The position numbers and the translations under genes were made by a program. The notes beneath the pieces were generated by a model. It did no database searches, was not told the DNA's origin, and saw only the letters and a program-made list of their open reading frames with translations. Shown here one piece after another: positions 1-9,597 of a DNA stretch of 64,000 nt. Position 1 is the first letter of the stretch; every line of letters begins with the position of its first letter. This DNA is from Microplitis mediator. Lineage: Eukaryota; Arthropoda; Insecta; Hymenoptera; Braconidae. The stretch covers positions 8,494,001-8,558,000 of the forward strand of contig NC_079978.1 in NCBI RefSeq assembly GCF_029852145.1. The letters run 5' to 3'.

Positions 1-571
1 ACCAATCAACGGATTTATATGCACACTGAATTTTTCTGTAGAAAATTGAACGCTCTACAAAAAAGCCTCTTATCATTTTTTGATAAATCCCACTGTTCAA
101 AAGTTATTTAAGCTGCAAGTTAAATTTATGGTAAATTTTGAGATCTTTTCACTATTCCGGCGAAACTCTCAGTCCTGTCACAAAATGTCATGAAATTTTT
201 TTTGTAGATAATTTTATTCCTTACAAATTATTGCCAATAAAGTTTTCTGAAATTCCGGATTGTTTTCAAGTTATTTTCATTTCAATGTGAAAGTCTTAAA
301 AAAATAGATTTCTGATTGATTTTAAGAGCATGATATTGAAATTCTAAAAAAAAAAAAAATATTTTTTTCCCGTGTTATTTAAATGGAAAATAGAAAAATG
401 GATTGAGGCAAACTTTAATATCATTATTAAGAGCTCGGATTGGCACCAAAATTTTTATTTTCAGGTATACTTTCAATTTTTGAATACTAAAAAAAATTTG
501 TTGTTTCTGAAACACCCTAATGTATATTTCAAGCTGTATTGAAATTAATTGTAATTTAAAAATTTTAACAG
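1..571. other. AT-rich intron sequence upstream of the transporter exon
   Basis: No coding exon is visible before the splice acceptor at 570-571, so this is read as an intron of the transporter gene whose 5' exons lie left of the window. Bases 1-210 (TCTGTAGAAAATT and neighbouring sequence) resemble 63670-63890 in style, which suggests a degraded interspersed repeat. That resemblance was judged by eye. Confidence 0.5.
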
Positions 572-1472
572 GTTTATGCCAGAATCACCGCGATGGTTGA
601 TATCACAAAATCGTCATGACGAAGCTCGAAAAATAATTGAAAAATATCATAAATCGTTTGTTATGACACCAATTAGTATGGTGGGAAACTCAACAAATGA
701 ACTCACAATGTCATCGGGAGAATGTCATGAAACACCAAACGAAAATAAAAGTTGTTTTCATCGCAATTTCGAAAGCTTAAGAATTCTGTTTACGCATCCC
801 GATTTGAGAAAAAAAATGATAATCATGAATTTTTCGTATTACTCTGCCTGTACTGCAAGTTTTTCACTTAGTAAGATTTTAATTTACTTTTTGAACTTAT
901 AAGTATGTAAACCAAATCAACTAAATTACATTTTTTGTTCTGTTTTAGCCTTAGGTGTAGATTATTTTAAATCGAGCCGTTATGTATATATGTCTATATT
1001 GGCAGCTAATGAAATACTAGGAGTCATAGCGATTTCGGTGATACTGATGTTTTTGAACGTTCGAAAACCACTCATTATGACCTATATAGTTGCATTTGTG
1101 TTAATGTTAACAATTTTAGCTGTCCCTGAAGAAAATAAAAATACAATAATGGGATTAGCATTAGCAGGTAAATTTTGTATTTCCGCATGTTTGACTGGCA
1201 GTTTAGTATTTTTTTCAGAACTGTTTCCTAGTAATGTGAGAAATACTGCATTTGGAACGTGCGTAGTAATGGCGCAAACTGGAGCTATGACTGCGCCATA
1301 TATTGTTGATTTGCTTGGTGATGTTGCTTGGTGGGCTCCTACTACACTTTGTAGTATGCTAGCTTTTATAGCTGGCATTCTTTTTCTTTTTATACCTCAA
1401 ACAGAAGTTAATAATAAAAATAATTATAATGACCAAGAAGAAGTAACACTATCCGATGTAAATCCCAAGTGA
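572..1472 (+). CDS. Organic cation transporter-like protein (SLC22, major facilitator superfamily), C-terminal part
   Basis: Two exons are joined, 572-870 and 949-1472. Acceptor AG is at 570-571, donor GT at 871 and acceptor AG at 947-948, and the splice keeps frame in phase 1. They encode about 273 residues ending at TGA 1470-1472. The segment begins FMPESPRWL; PESPRWL is the signature of the central loop after TM6 in SLC22 transporters. ELFPSNVRN further on matches the conserved ELxPTxxRN loop before the last helices. Between them lie hydrophobic stretches consistent with TM7-TM12. SLC22 proteins are plasma-membrane carriers of organic cations, anions or zwitterions; the substrate cannot be told from sequence. 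The N-terminal half (TM1-TM6) is outside the window. The tail is short, polar and Asn-rich. No frameshift or stop was seen, so the gene looks intact where visible. Confidence 0.9.
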
Positions 1473-1576
1473 GAAGATATCAGTACGAAATTGATCGATT
1501 GAAAATGGAAAGTATCAAGAATTACTAGAGTCAAGAGTTACATCGATTGCTCATAAATACTTTTCGTCAAATACGC

Positions 1577-1582
1577 AATAAA
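1577..1582 (+). promoter_or_regulatory. Polyadenylation signal of the transporter gene
   Basis: AATAAA lies 105 bp after the stop codon, and a second A-rich AATAAA occurs near 1617. It is the first canonical signal downstream and probably ends this transcript. AT-rich DNA makes chance hexamers common. Confidence 0.45.
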
Positions 1583-1648
1583 TTGTGGAGTTATAAATTA
1601 TTTTATAATGTTTTAAAATAAAAAATTAAATTGGGATGATTTTTTAGG

Positions 1649-1905
1649 TGTGCCGTCAACTGATCCCAACAATTTTATACAACGACAACTGAATTCTACA
1701 AATTGATCCCACCGACGTCTGATCCCATCGACATTTGGTTCAAAGTGATGAGGATGAAGGTTTTGGAGATGATGATAAATTATCATTGATAATGAAAGTT
1801 ATGAAAATCTTGATGGAACTGATGAATTAGATCAGTTGTCATTAGTACCAGTTGTCAGTTGGATCTAATCTGTAGGGTCAATTGTCGGGGATCAGTTGTT
1901 ATGGA
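1649..1905. mobile_element. MITE-like element with repeated CAACTGATCCC motif
   Basis: The left end reads GTCAACTGATCCCAACAA. The right end, reverse-complemented, reads ATAACAACTGATCCCCGACA. Between them the motif (C)AACTGATCCC or its variants recurs near 1690, 1715 and 1850-1890 in both orientations. There is no coding capacity, and the exact ends are uncertain. Confidence 0.45.
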
Positions 1906-2868
1906 ACCGATTTTTTAATTCTTTCGAAATATTTATAATGTAAAAATAATCTTTAATAAAATGTCAAAATTTCAACGAAAGTATGACTATTTATATGATT
2001 CCGGATAAAAAAAGTTAAAATACGATTGCAATCATGATTTTTTGCATCTTATTAACGATAAATTCCAAAGTATGGAAATGTTTCTATCGATAGTTATTTT
2101 TGTTATCAATAAAAATAGAAAAGTTATAAATACATATATATCTATATCCGTACCGAATTAAATAAAATAATTGAAAATCTTACTCGCAAAAATGTTAATC
2201 GCGAAATCATAATAAAACAAAACATTCATAAATCTTGTTCATTTCATAAATTTCTTTCAGTTTGTTATTGTTATTAGCATTTAATAAGATAAATTTTAAA
2301 ATATAACTCATTAAAAACATTACTTTTTGTTTCTTTTTAAATGATTTATATATTCTAAATGATTTATTTTTTTCCAATAAAAATTGTTATTACAATAAAT
2401 TAGTGTATTCATATCAATAAGAAAAGTAATTCAAACAGTAATGAAAGTGGGGCTCTGCATCTGCTATGTACGAAATCGTAATTTATAACATCTGCCTAAT
2501 AAACGGCATAAAGAAAATTAAAACGTTATTTAAAAGTATGTATATGTATCTTGAACCGCTCGTTATTACAACGTTTTTAAACTATGGTAACAGCAAGACA
2601 TAAAAAATAATCATTACTTAGGGCCAGTTTTTCAGACCGGGTTTATTTTCGACCCGGGTTTAAACGATTGTTGCTGGTAAATCTTTTTATTATTAATTAT
2701 AATAAATATTTTATAAATTATGGTAAAAATTTTAAGACGAATTCAAAAGACAAATTTAATTTGATTAAAAAGTAATGTTATTTTTAAAATGGGATTATGT
2801 GGAAATAGTAACATAGATTATAAAAATACTGAAAAAATCAGCTGATCAAAATTTTTGTTCTACTAAAG
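1906..2868. other. AT-rich intergenic stretch
   Basis: No supportable gene was seen. A GC-rich 35-bp patch at 2620-2660 (GGGCCAGTTTTTCAGACCGG) resembles a single transposon terminus, but no partner was found nearby. Confidence 0.4.
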
Positions 2869-3260
2869 TAAAACCCCCCATCATTGACACTATAAGAATG
2901 TTGTGATTGTTTGAATTTTTTTATCGTGTTTAAAATTAATGTAATCTACATTTTTTGTATTGGACGTTTTTAATTGATGTCTCTACTTGTATATTTTAAT
3001 TCATTTACTTAAATAGCGATAAATCAAATAAAAAATATATTAATTTATAACCAACAAGTCGTGTGTAGGTACTATTGACAGGGTAAAATAGTATCAGAGC
3101 CAATTATTGACATACCATAGACCCCATTATTGACAAGTCTAACTCGAATGCGCCCCAGTTTATAAAAAATGAGTAAAGACCACCGTCAAATAGGTTCAAA
3201 TCGATTATAAATATTTTAATTAAAAACGACAAAATACGATAATTACAATTTAAAAAAAAC

Positions 3261-3312
3261 CGTCCATAAAGCACACCTGCGCTTTCGCGCTTGAGGTGTG
3301 CAATTCATCTAG
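3261..3312. repeat. Dispersed hairpin repeat (GCACACC...GGTGTGC)
   Basis: AGCACACCTGCGCTTTCGCG is followed by CTTGAGGTGTGC, forming a short palindrome. A clear reverse-complement relative occurs at about 14945-15000 (GCACACCTCAAGCACGAAAG, then a TCTATGAACGGCTTTTTT tail). The two copies also share the flanking CCGTCCATA / TATGAACGG block. Confidence 0.5.
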
Positions 3313-3442
3313 GCCACAGTTTTATTTCTTTTATAAGTTCGACGACACTATTCTTGCTTCGACAATTTTTTGTTTAACGTTTTATTTATTATGAAATTAC
3401 TAGACAGCGTGTTAACATAAATATATCGATTTGTAAAGTGGT

Positions 3443-3594
3443 CCCAGTAAGAGAATACACCTCGGAAATTGCCCCCACCACCGAACATTTATGAACTGTG
3501 CATGCGCACAGAAAAGTGGGAGAACATTTAACACATAAAACATCCAGAGTGGGAGTAAAAACCGACGACACCCGAGGTGCATTCTCTTGTTGGG
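3443..3594. mobile_element. Small nested inverted-repeat element, about 150 bp
   Basis: The left arm CCCAGTAAGAGAATACACCT and the right arm, reverse-complemented (CCCAACAAGAGAATGCACCT), match over about 23 bp with a few mismatches. It lies inside the 2869-4043 element. A minus-strand open frame across it is a by-product of the repeat. Confidence 0.55.
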
Positions 3595-4307
3595 ATGACA
3601 ATATGTTAAGGAAGTTAAATTACTTTAGTTTGTGGCCTGTCGCTATTGACACCCCCTATTTTTAAATGATAATTAAGATTTATCAGTCTAAATCAATGGT
3701 TCTGGGGTTATTTAGACTATAAAGAACCTGAAATAATTTTGAATGATACATTTACATTAGAACTGTAGAGGGGAACCCGTTTCTGAAAATACGATCTCTC
3801 TAAACGAAATTGTTAAGAAATCCCAAACATTTTAGGGAGGGTGGTCTACTCAGGAAAATAAATTGTTTTTACAGCAAATAGTTTATACCCAGAAATAAAA
3901 TAGAACTATTTTTCTATTTGAAAATATCACAAAATTGATAAGAAGTGTATATCATTGCGATTATTCACACAGTTAATTAAAGAATTAATAAATTAAAACA
4001 ACATGTCAATAGTAGGACCCTGTCAATAACTGGGGCTTTTACCTTACGAGATCGAGACGAATTGGGATATCCAAAAATGATTGTCAAATTTATTTGATTA
4101 CACGATCATTAACTATTTTTTATTTCAATTATTAATAACCTATGCATAATTATACATTTTTCTTATTTAAATATATTGTTAATTTAAGGCCATTCTTAAA
4201 CAGTGCCTCCCACTTTTTAAAAATATTCAATGACTTTTAATGACCGTATTAAAATTTTGATAATTAATTAAAAAAAAGTTGAAGCATTAATTAAAAATCG
4301 GTCTATA

Positions 4308-5096
4308 AGTTGACCCTGCGGGCCAGCCCCAAAACTTCCCGCTGTTTTCGAGCTCGTTGAGCTCGAAAACACTATTGTGAATACATTTTCAAGCTCTTCG
4401 GGCTCGCAAATACTTTTGTATGCCATTGTTTTGTAAAAAACCATTTTTTAGCATTTCTTTCTCCCACGATATCTCGCGAACGAATTAACCGATTTTGATG
4501 GTTGAGGCGGCAATCGACGCGTTTTGTCAAGTTCTAAAGCTGATCAAATTTTAGATTCGATTTATCGAGTCGTTTTTGTGATATTTCAGGAAAAATATAA
4601 ATTTTTTTTTTTTTCAATTCTTTCGACAACGGTTTCTTTTGAACGAATGAACCGATTTTGATGGTTGAGGTGGCATTCGACGCGGCTTATAAAGCTCTAG
4701 AGTCCAGTCCATTTTGGAATCAATCTATCGAGCACATTAAAAGTTATCAAAAAAAAACATTTTTCAAAAAACTTTATTTTTGGAACATCTCTGAACGAGC
4801 CCTACCGATCAAGCTCAATTTTCTCTCGGCTTCAAGATATTGACAATCCGCGTCGAATGACACCTTAAAGTTCAAAATCGGTTTATCCGTTCAAAAGATA
4901 CAGGTATTTACATACGTACGTACGTACGTACATACATACATTCATACACTCGGACATCATCGTGAAATTAGTCAGAATAGCTCCCTCGGACCTCAAAACG
5001 TCGACATCTGATGGAAATTCGATTTTCGTAAATCGGACCGAAACCAATAACTTCCCGAATTTTTGAAAATTTACAATTTTCTTAGCGGGAAGTTAA
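4308..5096. mobile_element. AACTTCCCGC-family element, complete copy nested in the left arm of the foldback element
   Basis: Termini include AACTTCCCGC at about 4334 and GCGGGAAGTT at 5084-5093. Internally, a GAACGAATTAACCGATTTTG ... CGACGCG module occurs twice in direct orientation (about 4475 and 4640) and once inverted (about 4845-4905). A second long copy is at 58992-59826 and a degraded one at 46690-47104. The shared sequence begins about 25 bp outside the inverted repeat (TTGACCCTGCGGGCCAGCCC), so that segment belongs to the family too. No transposase frame is visible. Confidence 0.75.
4911..4947. repeat. ACGT/ACAT tetranucleotide microsatellite within the element
   Basis: ACATACGTACGTACGTACGT followed by ACATACATACAT lies just before CGGACATCAT. 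The corresponding place in the 58992-59826 copy is a CA tract of about 190 bp. Confidence 0.8.
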
Positions 5097-5620
5097 AAAA
5101 AGGGCTAAGCAGTTACAATTTCTCCGAAACATAGATTTAAAAAAAAATATTTACAGTTGATATCAATTAGGAGCAATACAAAATTTGTTAAATAAATTTC
5201 AGTAAAATCTCCGTGTCAATAATATTATTCGATATGTCAAATTTTTTAGGCTAAAATATTTAACAAATTTTGTTCAACTCCTAATTGATAACAACTGTGA
5301 GTAATTTTTTTTTTAATCTATATCTCGGCGAAATTATAACTGCGTTGCCTTTTTTTTAAATCAACGCTTCAATTTTTTTGAAATTAATTAATAAAATTTT
5401 AATACTGTTATGACAGTTCAAGGTCGTTGAATATTTTTAAAAAGTGGAGGGGGGGGGGCACTGTCTGAGAATCTCCTTAATGATTTGATTGCCATAGTAA
5501 CGTCTAAACATATCAAAGTTATCAGAGAATGTTTTTTATTAAATGTTTGCATAAACTTGAGAATAATTTTTCTTAAATATCAGTTCTATAAACATTAACT
5601 AAACTAAATTTCAACATATC

Positions 5621-6375
5621 ATGACTCATGACTTGTCAAATTCCTATCAAGATATAAGTGAAGTTAATGAAGATAATATTGAAAACGAAATGAAACGTAT
5701 TGAAAAACTTGATGAATCAATAAACGATTTAGATTTAGAATTAAAGGCAAGTTAAAATTAACTACCAAGTTAAATTATTTTATATAAATTAATTTTTTCT
5801 AGGAGGTATCAAATGAATTATCAAATTTACAATTAAAAAATCGTCAGATTTTAAAAGAATCACTAATGTCGAATTTTGAAATTGCTGGGCTAGCTAAGAA
5901 TACACTAAAATATTTGAATTTATATTCAATAAAAGTGTCATCGGATGATGTTTCTAATCATACAAATCCTCAACTCGAAACAAATCAATCCAATGATTCA
6001 TCAATTGAATCCTGTCAAGATTTATCGCATGAAATTAAAAATGTAAAAATATTTTATTTACATTTTTTTTTTCGAACAACGTCAATTTTTTTATAATATT
6101 ATTTTACTTTTAACCAATAGAGTGCTGTCTTTAATCACAAAATATTTTCTATAACGGACGAAGAAAAATTACAACTAGAATCATTGTTACGCAATGATTC
6201 GCCAGTTAACAAACCTATTGAAGTGATATTAGAAAATAGTTATAATCAACCTAATCCTTATAAGTTTGATGAAATTTTAGTAAATTCATTAAAAGAATTA
6301 GATGAACAACTAGAGGTATACAAATGTGATCATCTAAATGACGACATATTCGGAAATAATTATAATAATTTTTAA
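5621..6375 (+). CDS. Small coiled-coil protein of about 206 aa, unrecognised
   Basis: Three exons, 5621-5746, 5803-6042 and 6121-6375, give a continuous frame from ATG 5621 to TAA 6373-6375 (42 + 80 + 84 codons before the stop). The first intron uses a GC donor (AAG|GCAAGT); using the nearby GT instead brings an early stop. The second intron is GT-AG and phase 0. Residues about 20-65 (KRIEKLDESINDLDLELK, then SNELSNLQLKNRQILKES) have heptad-like Leu/Ile spacing and probably form a coiled coil. The middle is Ser/Asn-rich, and the C-terminus carries a second short helix (NSLKELDEQLEVYK). I do not recognise it firmly; a distant relation to fibrous sheath-interacting protein 1 is a weak guess. 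It converges with the FAM50 gene, the stops being about 280 bp apart. Confidence 0.7.
5747..5802 (+). other. GC-AG intron
   Basis: The donor AAG|GCAAGT has the strong extended consensus typical of GC-AG introns. The acceptor TTTTTTCTAG ends at 5802. The intron is only 56 bp, and splicing it keeps the reading frame in phase 0. Confidence 0.75.
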
Positions 6376-6655
6376 AATTAATTTGATTTTATTTCATTTA
6401 ATTTTATTTATATTTGATCCCTTAACTGTTTTTTTTTTTATTTTATTCTAGTCTATAGTGAATTGGAAAAAAAACTTCACATAAGTTATTATTGACTAAG
6501 AAATCTTCCACACAAGAAGTATTACGTGAAAATAAATAATTTCATTGTCAATCCAATGAATTCTTACAACTATTGAACCAGAAAAAAAAATCAAATACTC
6601 ACTCAAATTTTATGTACAAAATAAAAATGTAAATCTTAAAAATCGTTACCATAAA
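6376..6655. other. Convergent 3' intergenic spacer
   Basis: AT-rich spacer between the stop of the coiled-coil gene (+) and the stop of FAM50 (-). It probably contains both 3' UTRs. AATAAA occurs on the plus strand near 6532. Confidence 0.5.
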
Positions 6656-7510
6656 TTATGATTTATCTTTCTTTTTATTTTTATCAGAGATCGTATACTT
6701 GTCATAACTCTTTGTCGGGTCAAACGGTTCCCATCTGCTTGCTGGGAAAATATGTTTATTTCTTTCGTACCAAGATCTGTAATTAGAAATAAATATTAAA
6801 TATTTTTCGCTATATTTATTTTTAATTTTGTAAATAAAAATCTATGGGAAAATAAAAATTACCTCAATAAAACTTTTCCAGCGTGTGACTCTTCTGTTTC
6901 CACAGATGCATCATGCAGCATACGAATGTCATCATGGACATCAAATGTGAATAAAGGTCCACTTTTTCCGCGTGCCTGTTCATAAAAAAAAAAATTACAT
7001 ATTAAATAAATCTTTCTTTTAAACAAAATAATAATTGAACATTTAACTAGTAAATTTATAAATTCACCTTCGTAACAATAAAATCATAAAACGTGTAATG
7101 ATGAGGAAGAATCAAATCTTCTTTAACATACATCAATTGATCTGCCATCACAGTTTTTAATTCACTGAACTCACGTCTCAATACCTCCAGACAACGTTGT
7201 AATAATTGATATATTGAATTCCCTGTATAAAATACAAAACTAATACCAGTTAAAACATGTGACTTAATTTTTTAAAATTTAATTATTGTTATTTATTGAG
7301 TCATAAAAATTAAATAATATATCATTAAGAGGGGCTGAAATTTTTTCTCTATTACACTCAAATTGACAAACGGTACTGTCTTATGATATAATACTGAAGT
7401 TAGCCGACGTCTAATAATTTTTCGGATTTTTTAAAAACGATAAATTGTAGAAAAAAAAAATATTTTTAAAAATTGCACTTGAAGAATTTTTAATTTTCTA
7501 CAGATCCATA

Positions 7511-7541
<31 letters not shown>

Positions 7542-8583
7542 ATTGTTGATAAAAAAAATCCAATTGTTAATTGTCTGCTAACATCAGGATCATACTCTTT
7601 GTTGTACTTGCGCAGTAAATAGAAACTTTGTCCACGTTTTTCTCTTCAACAAATGAACATTTTTGAAAAATGAAAACGTAGATTGCTAGATTATAGAGTA
7701 ATGCATCGAGCCTCGCTCTTAATTTGGCGTTTAGAGTTTTTGTTTAAAAAAAAAGTTGGGACGAAATTACTATAGACCCTCCTTAAATAAATTTAATTAA
7801 TTTTTACTAATTTTTTAGCTCAGGTTAAACAAATAAATAAATGAAATTAATTAGATAAATTGATCCATTAATTAAAACTAACAGTTAGAGTAATTAATTA
7901 CCTTTTTTCATAATAACACTTCTCCGATGTCCGGATCCATCCCAATAACTGAAAGTAATTTCAATCTCTTCTTCTTTCAAAGCATTTTGTTTCATAGCCC
8001 ATTCCTGTCTCAGTTCTTCTCGCAACCGATTTTCCTCTTCTTCTCTTTCTCTATCTGGCAAAAAACTTGTATCAACATCTGGATTCTTTTTGATCTTCTT
8101 GACAGGCTGAATAGAATCTTTAGAATCATCGTCTGATTTCTCAACCGTCTTAACATCAGAGTCATTGCGATCATCATCAACATCAGACACTTGATCTTCA
8201 TCTTCATCCTCCTCTAAATTAAATGACAGCGCCTGTATCTGTCGTTTCTGTTTATTTTTTTCCGCTTGTTTAGCAGCCAAAGCTCTTTCTTTTTCTTGTT
8301 CTTTCTCACGTTCTTTTTGTGCTAATTTTCTTTCACGCTCACGTACAATATTTTCCTGCTTAGCTTTCATCTCATTGAGTGTAACCAAACCAATTGTTGA
8401 TGTTTTGAGTTGCTGCTCAACAGCATTGTAGTGAGTAGCAAATTTATTTTCAATATTATGAATTTTTAAATCATCTTCGATTTTTTTCTTACGTAATTCA
8501 ATCTCTTGTTGAGCTATCTCACGTTTCTTCATCAGCTGCATTGCTCTTCCAGCTTCACTGGCTGCTCCTTTGTAGTGTGCCAT
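6656..8583 (-). CDS. FAM50: FAM50 / XAP5 family nuclear protein
   Basis: Four exons on the minus strand, 8583-7902, 7222-7068, 6975-6863 and 6776-6656, give 356 aa with consistent phases (1, 0, 2). Human FAM50A is about 340 aa. It starts MAHYKGAASEAGRAMQLMKK, the conserved N-terminus of the family. Residues about 18-110 are a highly charged helix. An acidic Asp/Ser block and a Lys-rich nuclear-localisation-like segment (KKIKKNP) follow. The conserved C-terminal XAP5 domain runs from FSYWDGSGHRRSV through QLMYVKEDLILPHHYTFYDF, FDVHDDIRMLHDAS and NKHIFPASRWEPFDP. Family members are nuclear and have been linked to spliceosomal complexes; that role is inferred from homology. Intron 1 contains a palindromic MITE (7383-7593). 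No defect was seen. Confidence 0.95.
7383..7593. mobile_element. Palindromic MITE, GTCTGCTAAC/GTTAGC family
   Basis: The left end ACTGAAGTTAGCCGACGTCT and the right end (reverse complement ATGATCCTGATGTTAGCAGA) are inverted relatives. In the middle, TTGCACTTGAAG lies opposite TTTTCTACAGATCC around a poly-T. Relatives occur at 9732-9915, 10396-10592 and about 42005-42188. It lies in FAM50 intron 1. Confidence 0.6.
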
Positions 8584-8959
8584 TTTTTAAAAATTATTTT
8601 TTACCAGCACTACAATCAAAAAATTATTCATTACTATAAAAATTTACATTCATTATAATAATTATAAGCAATTACTTAATTAATAATAAACTAAAATCAT
8701 AATTTATGCTGATTTCTTGTAGTAATTAAATTTATCATTGAGGACATAATCACCAATAATTATAAAACTAACATATTTGATTTAAAAAAATTCAAACAAA
8801 TTAACGTTACTTACGTTTATCATAAAAAAATCTATAAAGGTAAATTATTAGTAATATTGTGATAACAATAAATTTATTTAAATTTATCAATTGTGACTGA
8901 CAAAATGACAACAACTGTTTCTAACCTTTCCAAATCTGAAGGTTTTTTTTTGTTCTAGA
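8584..8959. other. FAM50 5' flank and 3' UTR of the next minus gene
   Basis: AT-rich spacer that must hold the FAM50 promoter and 5' UTR. A minus-strand AATAAA (TTTATT on plus, about 8874) could end the small gene at 8960-9511. No TATA box or initiator could be assigned with confidence. Confidence 0.4.
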
Positions 8960-9511
8960 TTATGGACATTCTACTGGTAAAATAGTAATTTGATTGTCCA
9001 TCATATGATAACTTAGTCTACAATCGTAACTTCCAGAAGCCGACGCTCCTGATAGTTGATACAGAATCCAGGATCTATTAAAAATTACAATAGTAATAAA
9101 TATTAAATCGACTAATTATAAACACTTAAGTAAATTGATAATCCATTTTTGATGGAATTTTAAAAAAATTATCAGTATAAAAATAAACTTCTTATGTTGG
9201 TAACATAACAGTAGACATTTAACGTTAAAGTATAATTCTCAAGTGCAACATCATTATTCTTGCACTATTCGAATTTTAATATAATTAGCAATTGTTTAAT
9301 TTAAAAAAATATCTTAATAATCTGATAAAAGTCATAATTAATTGCGTTAAATATAAACTTATAAATATTGATGAGTAAAAAAGTGTGTGGTCATAATTTG
9401 AAAAAAATACAAATGGCCGATACGGAATTGTCTTTTTGAAAAAGCGGGAACATGAGAGATGACTCCATCTTGAGCATCGAGTCGTTCGGAAGTTTTGTTT
9501 TGAAAATTCAT
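8960..9511 (-). CDS. Small unrecognised protein of about 71 aa, two exons
   Basis: Exon 1 is 9511-9411, starting at ATG; exon 2 is 9074-8960, ending at TAA 8960-8962. The donor reads CCATTT|GTATTT and the acceptor TTTTTAATAG|ATCC. The exons join in phase 2 without a stop and give 71 residues: an N-terminal half with SHVPAFSKRQFRIGHL and a C-terminal half with WILYQLSGASASGSYDC then ITILPVECP. Codon content in exon 2 is far less AT-biased than its surroundings, which supports coding. I do not recognise the family. There is no obvious signal peptide or long hydrophobic segment. An extra exon inside the 336-bp intron cannot be excluded. It is transcribed away from the 160-aa gene at 9598, with which it seems to share a promoter. 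Confidence 0.55.
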
Positions 9512-9597
9512 TTTGTATTTTATTAAGTGTGACAAGTGTTTCAGTAATCTAGTTTAATATCTTAATAATAAGATAGTTATAACAAAGATATATGTAA
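9512..9597. promoter_or_regulatory. Compact bidirectional promoter / shared 5' region
   Basis: Only 86 bp separate the inferred start codons of two divergent genes (minus ATG at 9511, plus ATG at 9598). The spacer is AT-rich with no obvious TATA box. Transcripts may overlap at their 5' ends. The inference depends on both small gene models being right. Confidence 0.4.

Larger units (their letters stand above)
2869..4043. mobile_element. Element with CCCC-ATTGACA inverted ends, about 1.2 kb
   Basis: The left end is GTAAAACCCCCCATCATTGA. The right end, reverse-complemented from 4043, is GTAAAAGCCCCAGTTATTGA. The match is imperfect but long. ATTGACA recurs at about 2884, 3073, 3105, 3130, 3645, 4005 and 4022 in both orientations. 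Nested inside are a hairpin at 3261-3312 and a smaller inverted-repeat element at 3443-3594. No transposase frame was seen, so it would be non-autonomous. Confidence 0.55.
4184..5480. mobile_element. Long inverted-repeat (foldback) element bounded by TTAA, interrupted by another element
   Basis: The left arm (4184-4307, then resuming at 5097-5200) and the right arm (about 5240-5480) are reverse complements over roughly 230 bp. Ends read TTAAGGCCATTCTTAAACAG on the left and TTAAGGAGATTCTCAGACAG on the right (reverse-complemented). TTAA at both outer ends fits a piggyBac-type target site, but that assignment is inference. Inner arm landmarks are GCAGTTACAATTTCTCCG against GCAGTTATAATTTCGCCG. 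Removing the nested insert leaves an element of about 500 bp. Confidence 0.7.

Noticed and set aside
5747..5760. GT donor at 5751 for the first intron of the coiled-coil gene
   Set aside because: Using it shifts the frame and creates a stop within five codons of the next exon; the GC donor preserves the frame.
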